DNA from: Bacteroidales bacterium
Lineage (GTDB): Bacteria > Bacteroidota > Bacteroidia > Bacteroidales > Muribaculaceae
Length of the DNA: 42,897 nt
Assembly (NCBI GenBank): GCA_900766975.1
Contig: CAAFXO010000019.1
Location: forward strand, 1-42,897
Direction: 5' to 3'
Shown: positions 8,695 through 16,343 of the stretch, piece after piece
Position numbering within the stretch: position 1 is the first letter of the stretch
Layout: every line of letters starts with the position of its first letter
Position numbers and translations under genes: made by a program
The notes under the pieces: generated by a model
The model's input: only the letters and a program-made list of their open reading frames with translations
Database searches by the model: none
Told to the model about the DNA's origin: nothing

Positions 8695-8760
8695 TTAATC
8701 CAATAGAGTAGTGTTCTTAATCCAATAGAGTAGTGTTTTTAATCCAATAGAGTAGTGTTC
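8695..8760. repeat. Three tandem 22-bp repeats
   Basis: Exact period of 22 (8695-8716, 8717-8738, 8739-8760). The unit contains AATCCAATAGAGTAGTG; copies 1 and 3 are identical, and copy 2 differs only in its last base. They fill the space between the end of uvrC and the leader of the polyprenyl synthase gene. A hairpin AGTAGTG-TT-CACTACT (8751-8766) joins the last copy to the uvrC stop codon. Confidence 0.9.
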
Positions 8761-8764
8761 ACTA

Positions 8765-10723
8765 CTATTTTTTCTCCGAAAATGCCGCAAATATCAAAGC
8801 CGCCTTCGACTTGCCCACCACCGCTTCCACCTCGGCTAACTCCGCCTCTTTCAGGCGTTTAAGGCTCTTAAAATGACGCATCAATGTAGCAGCCGTGGCG
8901 GGTCCTACCCCTTTGATTTTATCTAATTCGCTGACTGTCTGTGACTTACTGCGACGATTGCGATGATGTGTGATGCCAAAGCGGTGTGCCTCGTCGCGTA
9001 GCGCCTGGATCACTCTCAGCGAGGGTGAAGTCTTGTCGAGGTAGAGAGGCAATGTGTCGCCCGGAAAATAAATCTCTTCAAGTCGCTTGGCGATCCCCAC
9101 CAATGCCACTACCCCATAGATGCCCATCTCTTCAAAGGCTTCGACGGCAGCGCTCAACTGCCCCTTGCCACCATCCACCACTACCAGCTGCGGCAATTCT
9201 TCACCCTCTGCCATCATGCGCGTATAGCGGCGATGCAACACCTCCTTCATCGAAGCAAAGTCGTTGGCTCCCACCACAGTCTTGATGTTGAAATGACGAT
9301 AGTCGCGACGTGCCGGTTTGCCATCTCTGAACACTACACAACTCGCCACCGGATTCGTGCCCTGAATATTACTATTGTCAAAACACTCAATATGGCGAGG
9401 CTCCGCTTGCAGTCGGAAGTCACTCTTCATCCGCTCCATCAGCCGGTCGACACTTCGGTCGGGATTGAGAGCCTGAACCTCACGCTCACGATCTTTCATA
9501 TATTGTCCGGCATTCTTCTCGACGATCTCCAAAGTCTTGCGTTTCTCGCCACGTTGCGGCACTATGAAATGCACCCCCTCAAACTCTATATCCGGCAAGA
9601 AGGGCACTATCAAATCTTCGGGGCGATAGTCGAAGCGTTCCATCACCTCCCCTATCGCCGATGAGAGAATCTCTTCGCGCCGACAGTCATTGCTCCGCTT
9701 GCTGTATTCGAGATTCAAACTTCGAGTCACAGCCCCATGATGCAGATGCATGAAGGTGACGTATGCCCGGTCATCGCTCTCAACGTAAGCGAAGACTCCG
9801 GCATCAGGCACCGCCGAGTCGCCTATCACACTCTTGGCATTGTAGCGACGGATTATCTCATACTTCTCCTTCAGCTCTTGTGCCTCCTCGAATTTCCAAA
9901 CCTCGGCAAGTTGCGACATCTCTTGCAGAAGCATTCTCTCCAATTCGATGGTTTCGCCATTCAAAATTTGCCGTACACGGCGGATTATCTCGCCATATTG
10001 TTCCGGATTGATTTTGGCGCAACAGGGACCACCGCATTTGCCGATATGATAATCGAGACAAAGGCGATATTTATTGCGAGCGATATTTCTCTCATCGAGG
10101 GAATGGCGACAAGAGCGCAGAGGATAGGTATCGCGTATCAGATCGAGAAGGGTGCGAGCGGTCTGCTGATTGCTGTATGGTCCATAATACTTTGCTTCAA
10201 GACCTCTCTCTCGAGTCATAAAGACACGAGGGAAGAGTTCCTTGGTCACTACAATCCAGGGATAAGATTTATCATCCTTCAGGAGCACATTGTAATGGGG
10301 CTGATAGCGTTTGATCATCGCATTCTCGAGATGAAGCGCCTCTTCTTCAGTGGGGACGACGATGAAACGGAGATCAACGATATTACGCACCAAGAGGTTG
10401 GTGCGAGTTATATCGTGAATGCGATTGAAATAACTGGAGACACGACGTTTGAGACGTTTCGCCTTACCGACATAGATCACCTTACCTCGCCGATCGAGAT
10501 ACATATAGACACCCGGCAGCTCGGGCAGGTTGAGGATCTTCTCACGGAGTTGCTTACCGGGTCGGTTATGGAGCAAGTCGTCACGAGTTCGATCGGGAGT
10601 GATCTCAAGTTTGAAACCACCGATTTGATCGATCATACGACCCACCCCTTCCAACTCGGAAGAGGCGGAGGAGGCATCGCCCGGCAAGGCGGTGGAGTTT
10701 ATATCGGAATCATTATCAATCAT
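8765..10723 (-). CDS. uvrC: Excinuclease ABC subunit C
   Basis: Makes both cuts beside a DNA lesion in nucleotide excision repair with UvrA and UvrB. Domains in order: GIY-YIG nuclease (LPGVYMYLDRRGKVIYVGKA, about 68-150), a Cys cluster (CLDYHIGKCGGPCC, about 235), a UVR motif (about 270-300), the RNase H-like nuclease (ECFDNSNIQGTNPVASCVVF and VVVDGGKGQ) and a C-terminal helix-hairpin-helix pair (KIKGVGPATAATL). At 652 residues it is longer than usual because about 55 poorly conserved residues precede the GIY-YIG domain; the ATG at 10636 would remove 29 of them. Confidence 0.93.
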   Translation of the reverse strand: MIDNDSDINSTALPGDASSASSELEGVGRMIDQIGGFKLEITPDRTRDDLLHNRPGKQLREKILNLPELPGVYMYLDRRGKVIYVGKAKRLKRRVSSYFNRIHDITRTNLLVRNIVDLRFIVVPTEEEALHLENAMIKRYQPHYNVLLKDDKSYPWIVVTKELFPRVFMTRERGLEAKYYGPYSNQQTARTLLDLIRDTYPLRSCRHSLDERNIARNKYRLCLDYHIGKCGGPCCAKINPEQYGEIIRRVRQILNGETIELERMLLQEMSQLAEVWKFEEAQELKEKYEIIRRYNAKSVIGDSAVPDAGVFAYVESDDRAYVTFMHLHHGAVTRSLNLEYSKRSNDCRREEILSSAIGEVMERFDYRPEDLIVPFLPDIEFEGVHFIVPQRGEKRKTLEIVEKNAGQYMKDREREVQALNPDRSVDRLMERMKSDFRLQAEPRHIECFDNSNIQGTNPVASCVVFRDGKPARRDYRHFNIKTVVGANDFASMKEVLHRRYTRMMAEGEELPQLVVVDGGKGQLSAAVEAFEEMGIYGVVALVGIAKRLEEIYFPGDTLPLYLDKTSPSLRVIQALRDEAHRFGITHHRNRRSKSQTVSELDKIKGVGPATAATLMRHFKSLKRLKEAELAEVEAVVGKSKAALIFAAFSEKK

Positions 10724-11046
10724 AAGTACGATGGAAAAGCACGCGCTCTAATATAATAACGAAAACAGCTGATGAATATTGAGGCGGCTTAAAAGACAAA
10801 GGAGTGTTTTAAAAGAGAAAAGGGATGAGACATCTCACGATGACACATCCCTTTTACCGTTTTACGAATTGATCGAATTTAACTTACATTATACATATAA
10901 TGTTTTCGATAAAATCGAAAAGAAATTTATGTATAAAGACCATCTAACTTGCGCACACCATTCGATCAAATCGGCACAAATTGCCACTCATAAATTCGCG
11001 AAATCAATGAGAGAGAGAGAGTAGAGAGGCAGCGATTAAACCGGAA
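10724..11046. other. Intergenic region between uvrC and apt
   Basis: 323 bases without a convincing gene. It holds the hairpin at 10818-10855, a smaller stem TTTTCGAT-AAA-ATCGAAAA at 10903-10921, a GA dinucleotide run (11009-11021) and an ACGCGCTCTAA motif at 10742-10752. No consensus -7 box for uvrC is visible. Confidence 0.6.
10818..10855 (-). terminator. Strong hairpin downstream of apt
   Basis: AAAAGGGATG pairs with CATCCCTTTT, then a 3-base internal loop on each side, CATC pairs with GATG, and a TCAC loop closes the hairpin. A/U flanks on both sides make it work in either direction. It lies 190 bases after the apt stop and would separate apt from uvrC. Confidence 0.7.
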
Positions 11047-11571
11047 TTAGTATTTCAGTAGAGAGGTAACTTCGCAACCCTCGGGGAGAGCGTTGCGACC
11101 ATTTAGGGCAGTCAATTCGACAACGAAGTTGACATATACTTTCTTCGGGTTCATCGACATCACCAGGTCGTAGCAAGCTCTCATCGTGCCGCCGGTGGCG
11201 AGCAAATCATCGTGAAGGAGCACGACATCATTTTCGTGGATAGCATCGCTATGAAGTTCGATGGTATCGACACCATACTCCTTGGCATACGCCTTCTTGA
11301 TGGTGACAGAGGGGAGCTTGCCCGGTTTGCGAGCCGGCACAAAACCGCAACCCAATTTGTAGGCCATGATCGAACCGCCGATGAAACCGCGAGATTCGAT
11401 ACCGACCACTTTGGTGATACCCTTATCCTTATACATATCGACGAGGGCATCACTCATAAGAGTCAACGCCTCACCATCCTTAAGGAGGGTAGTAAGATCG
11501 CGGAACATGATTCCCTTGGAGGGAAAATCAGGAATATCCCTGATCTTAAGTTTGAGATCTTCAATTTCCAT
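11047..11571 (-). CDS. apt: Adenine phosphoribosyltransferase
   Basis: Converts adenine and PRPP to AMP in purine salvage. All 174 residues fit the family. The N-terminal DIPDFPSKGIMFRDLTTLL is diagnostic, and the PRPP-binding loop is VVLLHDDLLATGGT (about 119-132). ATG at 11571. It is preceded by the parS-bearing intergenic region and followed by a long leader and the hairpin at 10818-10855, so it may be its own transcription unit. Confidence 0.95.
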   Translation of the reverse strand: MEIEDLKLKIRDIPDFPSKGIMFRDLTTLLKDGEALTLMSDALVDMYKDKGITKVVGIESRGFIGGSIMAYKLGCGFVPARKPGKLPSVTIKKAYAKEYGVDTIELHSDAIHENDVVLLHDDLLATGGTMRACYDLVMSMNPKKVYVNFVVELTALNGRNALPEGCEVTSLLKY

Positions 11572-11668
11572 GAGAAATAGATTTTAGTAGTATTTATTAG
11601 TTTAACATTATATTCGTTTTAATACTCTATATCCACCTAACTCTTTAGAACAGCGGTGATTTACATAC

Positions 11669-11692
11669 CTCATGTTCCACGTGGAACATGAG
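11669..11692. promoter_or_regulatory. parS centromere site
   Basis: A perfect 24-bp palindrome whose core TGTTCCACGTGGAACA (11673-11688) matches the widely conserved chromosomal parS sequence bound by ParB. It lies between apt and mnmG. In most bacteria parS sites cluster near the replication origin. I see only one copy in the window and no parA or parB gene. Confidence 0.8.
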
Positions 11693-11693
11693 C

Positions 11694-11742
11694 TTTATCC
11701 ATCCAATTTGTAGTCTCAACCCTGTACGAATGTATGGATAAA
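11694..11742. other. Inverted 9-bp repeat resembling DnaA boxes
   Basis: TTTATCCAT (11694-11702) and ATGGATAAA (11734-11742) are inverted copies 31 bases apart. On the minus strand the second reads TTATCCATA, 8 of 9 bases of the DnaA box TTATCCACA; the first matches 7 of 9. It could instead be a stem-loop downstream of mnmG. Confidence 0.35.
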
Positions 11743-11782
11743 ATAGATATTCAAAGGAGTCTCTATTATAAATCATACTCGA

Positions 11783-13672
11783 CTACTTCCCTATCAGAAG
11801 GAGCAGAACGTTGATGTCTGCCGGAGAGACTCCGGGGATTCGTGAGGCTTGGCCTATCGTGGAAGGTCTGATCCGATCTAACTTCTGGCGTGCTTCTGTC
11901 GAGATCGTTGTGACGGAGAGATAGTCAAATTGATCAGGTATATGCAGATGCTCTAATCGCGTTTGTTTGTCGGCGAGGTCTCTTTCTCGTTTGATGTATC
12001 CATCATATTTGATGAGTATTTCTGCTGCCGTTATGATCTCTTCCCTTCTCGCCTCTTCGATCTCCCCTACCCTCTTGGCTAAGGGTCGTATCGCCGGAAT
12101 CAAGGTCGCAAAGTCGAGTTGAGGTCGACGCAAGAGATCCACCAATCGGCATGATGCTGTCAAAGGTGAAGTGCCTTTAGCGGTCAAAAAGTCGTTGATC
12201 TCTTCACCCATTTTTACTCTGAAGTTTTCACTCCATGCTATCAACTCGTCGCGCTGACGGATCTTCTCTTGAAGGAGCTGATAGCGATGATCCGAGGCCA
12301 AACCGATCTCATAACCGAGGGGAGTCAACCGAACATCAGCGTCATCTTGTCGAAGAAGTATACGGTATTCTGCGCGTGATGTAAACATGCGATATGGTTC
12401 GTCGACTCCCTTAGTCACGAGGTCATCTATCAACACACCGATATATGCTTGGTCGCGTGTCAAGATGATCGGCGCCTTGTTTTGCGATCTTCTTGCTGCG
12501 TTGATGCCTGCCATCAGACCCTGGGCAGCAGCCTCCTCATATCCGGTGGTTCCATTCACTTGGCCGGCGAAATATAGGCCGGGGATGAGCTTGGTTTGCA
12601 GGTCATGCGTAAGCTGTGTGGGATCGAAAAAGTCATACTCGATAGCATAACCGGGACGGTAAAATTGGACGTCGCGAAGCGCAGGAACACATTGCAAGGC
12701 CTCTACCTGAACACGCCATGGCATCGAACTTGAAAAACCATTGATATAATATTCTTGGGTGGTTTCTCCCTCCGGTTCGAGGAAGAGTTGATGGCTCTCC
12801 TTGTCGGCAAATGTTACCAATTTTGTCTCTATACTGGGGCAGTAACGTGGTCCGATACTCCGGATATCGCCATTATAGAGTGGTGATTCATCAAGGTGAG
12901 AAACCATCTTTTCATGGGCTTCCGGATTGGTGTGAACGATCCAACAGGGTCGCTGACGGAGTGTTCTTTTCACCTCAGGAAGGAAGGAAAATTTCTCGTA
13001 GGGTAGGTTATCACCCTCTTGGATTTCTGCCAAGCTGAAGTCTATGGTGCGCCCATCTATACGTGCCGGAGTACCGGTTTTCATCCGATCGGCATGAAAA
13101 CCGAGGCTCACAAGTTGTTCTGTAAGGCCTTTGGAAGAGTCCTCCGAGATGCGTCCACCTGCGATTTTAGTCGGTCCGAAATGCATCAAACCATTTAGGA
13201 AAGTACCGGCAGTGAGTACCACCTGAGAGGCATGAAACTCGAAACCAAGTGCCGTTTTTACCCCATGCAGAGTGTGATCGGATTCGGAGATCAATAGATG
13301 ATCTACATTGTCCTGGAAGAGGTATAAGCCATCGATAGAGTCAAGTACCTGGCGCCAACGATCGCAATATTTCGTACGATCGGACTGTACGCGTGGGGAC
13401 CAAACTGCGGGACCTTTGGAGCGGTTGAGCATCCGGAATTGTATAGCAGTCTCGTCCGCCACAATACCCATCCAACCGCCAAGAGCATCTATCTCCCTGA
13501 CTATCTGACCTTTGGCTATACCGCCAACAGCGGGATTGCACGACATCTGTGCCACCCTGTTCATATCCTTGGTGATGAGTAGGGTAGCTGCACCGAGACG
13601 GGCGGCTGCTGCTGCAGCCTCGCAACCGGCATGGCCGGCACCGACAACTATGACATCAAAATCAAATCTCAT
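11783..13672 (-). CDS. mnmG: tRNA uridine-5-carboxymethylaminomethyl modification enzyme MnmG
   Basis: With MnmE it modifies the wobble uridine (U34) of several tRNAs. The FAD-binding VVGAGHAGCEAA is at residues 9-20; SCNPAVGGIAKG (about 44-55) and the GTPARIDGRTID region are strong family signatures, and the C-terminal helical domain ends at RIPGVSPADINVLL. The length of 629 residues is normal. A purine-rich AGGAG lies 11 bases before the ATG, unusual among the genes here. parS is directly downstream. The nearest genes (ybeY upstream, apt downstream) are on the same strand. Confidence 0.96.
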   Translation of the reverse strand: MRFDFDVIVVGAGHAGCEAAAAAARLGAATLLITKDMNRVAQMSCNPAVGGIAKGQIVREIDALGGWMGIVADETAIQFRMLNRSKGPAVWSPRVQSDRTKYCDRWRQVLDSIDGLYLFQDNVDHLLISESDHTLHGVKTALGFEFHASQVVLTAGTFLNGLMHFGPTKIAGGRISEDSSKGLTEQLVSLGFHADRMKTGTPARIDGRTIDFSLAEIQEGDNLPYEKFSFLPEVKRTLRQRPCWIVHTNPEAHEKMVSHLDESPLYNGDIRSIGPRYCPSIETKLVTFADKESHQLFLEPEGETTQEYYINGFSSSMPWRVQVEALQCVPALRDVQFYRPGYAIEYDFFDPTQLTHDLQTKLIPGLYFAGQVNGTTGYEEAAAQGLMAGINAARRSQNKAPIILTRDQAYIGVLIDDLVTKGVDEPYRMFTSRAEYRILLRQDDADVRLTPLGYEIGLASDHRYQLLQEKIRQRDELIAWSENFRVKMGEEINDFLTAKGTSPLTASCRLVDLLRRPQLDFATLIPAIRPLAKRVGEIEEARREEIITAAEILIKYDGYIKRERDLADKQTRLEHLHIPDQFDYLSVTTISTEARQKLDRIRPSTIGQASRIPGVSPADINVLLLLIGK

Positions 13673-13773
13673 TATCTATATAATCTCCTATATATCTTCA
13701 GAATTTCTTTGATACAATTTAGAGCGAATTTCACGAAAGATGTAGACTTAAAAAAGAAATTAAAGAATCGAGT

Positions 13774-14196
13774 CTACTCCAAACTATCGAGAATAGCGAG
13801 GGCTTGATCCTCCTCTTTTTCCATGATTTCTCGTTCCCCCGGGCCTTTATCATTGATGCCGCAGAGGTGTAAAATACCATGTATTATGACTCGGTAGAGT
13901 TCACGCTCGTAGGGCTGGTGGTTGGCTACAGCATTGGTTCTAACAGTATCCAAAGAGATAACTAAATCACCGGCTACCCTACTACGCGAAGTATAATCGA
14001 ACGTTATGATATCGGTATAATAGTCATGTTGAAGGAACTTACGATTTACATCCAAGATATGATCATCATCGCAGAAGAGATAAGACAATCGACCCACAGA
14101 GCAACTATGGTAAGATGCTACTTGGGATATCCATCTTCTGACCCGATCGAAATCGAGCGAAGGCAAATCGACATTCTGACAATTAAATGTAATCAT
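13774..14196 (-). CDS. ybeY: Endoribonuclease / rRNA maturation factor YbeY
   Basis: A small metalloprotein that takes part in 16S rRNA 3-prime maturation and ribosome quality control. The metal site HGILHLCGIND has H106 and H110; the third ligand, His in E. coli (HGTLHLLGYDH), is here D116, which I believe is usual in Bacteroidetes. The 140-residue length is normal. It is the last minus-strand gene before the strand switch and has a -7 box at 14259-14266. Confidence 0.92.
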   Translation of the reverse strand: MITFNCQNVDLPSLDFDRVRRWISQVASYHSCSVGRLSYLFCDDDHILDVNRKFLQHDYYTDIITFDYTSRSRVAGDLVISLDTVRTNAVANHQPYERELYRVIIHGILHLCGINDKGPGEREIMEKEEDQALAILDSLE

Positions 14197-14258
14197 AACG
14201 AAATCGGTTAATACATTCGATTAAGAAGTGGAGGAATAAAGCCCTCACACGCAAACTA

Positions 14259-14266
14259 CAAAGGTA
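14259..14266 (-). promoter_or_regulatory. -7 box of ybeY
   Basis: TACCTTTG on the minus strand, full consensus, giving a leader of about 58 bases. No good -33 TTG is seen. Confidence 0.45.
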
Positions 14267-14289
14267 ATGAAAAAATCGGAAGAATAAAA

Positions 14290-14452
14290 ATGGAAAAGAG
14301 GCAACTTACAAAATTAATTGATCAGGCGATCGTCAGAGAATTTGGTGGAAAAGCACAGCCAAGTAGGAGAGAGCCTCGAAAAAGCAGAAATGAAACTACA
14401 ACAGATTGAGAAACTCAAAAAAGAGGATGAGACGATTTGCTATTTAACATAA
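14290..14452 (+). pseudogene. Possible decayed coiled-coil coding fragment
   Basis: An ATG at 14290 opens 39 codons beginning MEKRQLTKLIDQAIVREFGG. One frame over, a stretch ending at the TAA 14450-14452 reads ENLVEKHSQVGESLEKAEM and then KLQQIEKLKKEDE, a charged heptad-like pattern. A single frameshift would join them. The evidence is only composition; it may be chance. Confidence 0.2.
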
Positions 14453-14650
14453 TGTATAAAATTCCATATCGACAACTTATTTAACCCAAGATTTGATTTA
14501 ATCTAAAATTGTGTTTATCATCTTCATTTACAGGTGGTTGAAGTTGGAATTTTACTTATTTAAGGCGCTGAGATTTTAAAATTTCAGATTGTGCGGTCGG
14601 TTAGTCGCAAATTTTGACATCAAAAAGCGTTTATGACTGTAGATAAGATC

Positions 14651-14683
14651 TTGTGCATAGCAAGAGCGCGTTCCTTAAATTTG
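14651..14683 (+). promoter_or_regulatory. Candidate distal promoter of the dcw cluster
   Basis: TTG (14651-14653), 22 bases, TAAATTTG (14676-14683). The -7 box is perfect and the spacing one base longer than in the other promoters here. It would give a leader of about 270 bases before rsmH. Confidence 0.4.
14661..14675. repeat. AGAACGCGCTCT-like motif, copy in the gap before rsmH
   Basis: CAAGAGCGCGTTCCT, the reverse orientation of the motif at 7616 and 24246 (12 of 14 bases). It lies between the TTG and TAAATTTG elements of the putative promoter at 14651-14683. Confidence 0.35.
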
Positions 14684-14870
14684 CTTTCGAATGGTTTTTG
14701 GGGCAAGATTTAGATTGTGCAATATTTTACCCTCTATTGCCAAATGAAAATTTTTGAAGTTGTATTTGTAATTTCAGGGTCTTATATTGCCCTTCTTTAT
14801 CTTAAAAATGTTTTTGAAAATTTTGTAAACAATTTTGTTTGGATTTGTAAATTATTTGCAATTTTTTCAT

Positions 14871-14908
14871 TAACTTTACGCCATATTTTCGAGATGTACT
14901 TCGTACAT
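14871..14908 (+). promoter_or_regulatory. Possible proximal promoter and operator of rsmH
   Basis: TAACTTTA (14871-14878) is one base off the -7 consensus. Sixteen bases on lies the inverted repeat ATGTAC-TTC-GTACAT (14894-14908), placed where an operator in the early transcribed region would be. No well-spaced -33 element is visible. Confidence 0.3.
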
Positions 14909-14956
14909 ACTTTTAAGAAAATTATAACCCCTTTTTTCTAACTGTGAGTTGTGATA

Positions 14957-15865
14957 ATGGAATCGGAAGTTTATCATATCCCTGCATTACTTCAAGAGTC
15001 TATCTCAGGGCTTGAGATTAAGCCTGAGGGGATATATGTCGATGTCACCTTCGGTGGGGGCGGTCATTCGCGTGCCATCCTCGAGCATCTCGGCGACAAG
15101 GGTCATCTCTATGGCTTCGACCGAGACATGGATGCATACGCCAATGCCCCGGACGACCCTCGATTTACATTTGTACATTCCGACTTCCGTTTCATCACAA
15201 ATTTTATGCAGTATTACGGCGTGGAGCAGGTGGATGGCATAATTGCCGACCTCGGCGTGTCGTTCCATCATTTCGACGATCCGGAGAGAGGTTTCTCATT
15301 CCGCGCAGACTCCCCGCTTGATATGCGTATGAACCGATCAGGCGGAATGACTGCTGCCGACATCTTGGCGACTTACAGCAAAGAGGAGTTGGAGCAAATC
15401 TTCCACAAGTATACCGACTTGAAGAGAATCAACTTGATTGTCGCCAATATCGTAAAAGCTCGTGACGAGGAGCCTATCCTCACCACAGGCCGTCTGGTGG
15501 AGGTAGTAAAGAGGCATATATCTCCCAAGTCTGAAAAGAAGGACTTGGCGCAGGTGTTTCAAGCGCTCCGCATTGAGGTCAACGACGAGATGCAATCACT
15601 GAGATGCCTCTTGGAGCAGGCGGTGCATGTTCTTCGCACAGGCGGTAAATTGGCAGTGATAACATATCACTCGATAGAAGATCGTATGGTGAAGAATATC
15701 ATCAAAAGCGGCAACGTGAATGGCGAGATAATTCAAGACATCTTCGGCAGATTCGACACGCCATGGAAAGCGATCAACCGCTCCCCTATCGTGCCGACAG
15801 CGGCTGAGATCGAGGCTAATCCTCGTTCTCGGTCGGCTAAACTCAGAATAGCTGAAAAAATATAG
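14957..15865 (+). CDS. rsmH: 16S rRNA (cytosine-1402-N4)-methyltransferase
   Basis: Methylates N4 of C1402 in 16S rRNA with S-adenosylmethionine. The SAM motif is YVDVTFGGGGHSRAIL (about 27-42); ADLGVSFHHFDDPERGFSFR and the C-terminal ITYHSIEDRMVK are family signatures. The ATG at 14957 gives MESEVYHIPALL, the normal start of the family; an in-frame GTG at 14951 is less likely. First gene of the dcw cluster, here not preceded by mraZ. Confidence 0.96.
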   Translation: MESEVYHIPALLQESISGLEIKPEGIYVDVTFGGGGHSRAILEHLGDKGHLYGFDRDMDAYANAPDDPRFTFVHSDFRFITNFMQYYGVEQVDGIIADLGVSFHHFDDPERGFSFRADSPLDMRMNRSGGMTAADILATYSKEELEQIFHKYTDLKRINLIVANIVKARDEEPILTTGRLVEVVKRHISPKSEKKDLAQVFQALRIEVNDEMQSLRCLLEQAVHVLRTGGKLAVITYHSIEDRMVKNIIKSGNVNGEIIQDIFGRFDTPWKAINRSPIVPTAAEIEANPRSRSAKLRIAEKI

Positions 15866-15949
15866 AATAAGACAACAAGAATCATTAAACCCGTAATTGG
15901 ATAAACCATTAGTCCATAACTTTACTCTCTTTTAAATCCATTAAACAAA

Positions 15950-16339
15950 ATGAGCGCAGCAGCCGTGAGAAATACAACTAAGAAAAGCGGGAGCAAGAAG
16001 GATAAAAACTCTTACTCCTGGGTGAATGAAATGCGTTATGGAAGAACTATATCCATCGAGTTCTTCAAGAGCAACGCATGGCTACTGGTGATCATCATCG
16101 CCATCGTGATCTCCTTGATGGGACTTCGCTACAAGACCAAAACCAAGATGGTCGAAATCAAGAATCTCACCAAAGAACTGGAACTTGCTGAGAGTGACAA
16201 ACTACATGAGAAGGCAGCCTACATGTCATTGATTCGCGAATCGGAAATGAAAAGAATGGTCAGTGATAAAGGTTTGCCATTGGAATTTCAAGAACAACCA
16301 CCTTATCAGCTAATCGACAACAATAATCAAAATCAGTAG
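15950..16339 (+). CDS. ftsL: FtsL-like divisome membrane protein
   Basis: A small bitopic protein of 129 residues: a basic cytoplasmic N-terminus, one membrane helix (about 43-59, WLLVIIIAIVISLMGLR) and a periplasmic coiled-coil (about 64-100). Topology, size and position between rsmH and ftsI fit FtsL, which with FtsB and FtsQ activates the FtsWI synthase. Sequence similarity is too low to rest on alone; the call is from architecture and gene order. Spacing to ftsI is 4 bases. Confidence 0.8.
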   Translation: MSAAAVRNTTKKSGSKKDKNSYSWVNEMRYGRTISIEFFKSNAWLLVIIIAIVISLMGLRYKTKTKMVEIKNLTKELELAESDKLHEKAAYMSLIRESEMKRMVSDKGLPLEFQEQPPYQLIDNNNQNQ

Positions 16340-16343
16340 AGTC

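Larger units (their letters stand above)
14197..14956. other. Gene-free AT-rich gap at the strand switch
   Basis: About 760 bases between the divergent ybeY and rsmH. No frame here looks like a real protein; one open frame of 74 codons (14717-14941) is only AT-rich sequence. The gap holds the ybeY promoter, a possible decayed coding fragment (14290-14452), three TTGTGC words at 14590, 14651 and 14715, a TAAATTTG box (14676-14683), and a TAACTTTA box with a palindrome before rsmH. mraZ, usual in front of rsmH, is absent. Confidence 0.7.

Noticed and set aside
8695..8760. CRISPR array
   Set aside because: The 22-bp units are directly adjacent with no spacers, and no cas genes are present.
10779..11024. 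Open frame of 81 codons between uvrC and apt
   Set aside because: It runs through the terminator hairpin at 10818-10855 and its composition is not coding-like.
11669..11692. Reading the palindrome as the terminator of mnmG
   Set aside because: It has no loop and no T-run, and its core equals the parS consensus.
14717..14941. Open frame of 74 codons rich in Phe and Ile before rsmH
   Set aside because: It looks like a membrane peptide only because the DNA is AT-rich. It overlaps candidate promoter elements and has no sign of a proper start region.
15905..15935. Promoter TTG-N17-TAACTTTA between rsmH and ftsL
   Set aside because: The spacing is short and the -7 box one base off; a similar arrangement at 36660-36680 suggests an AT-rich coincidence.
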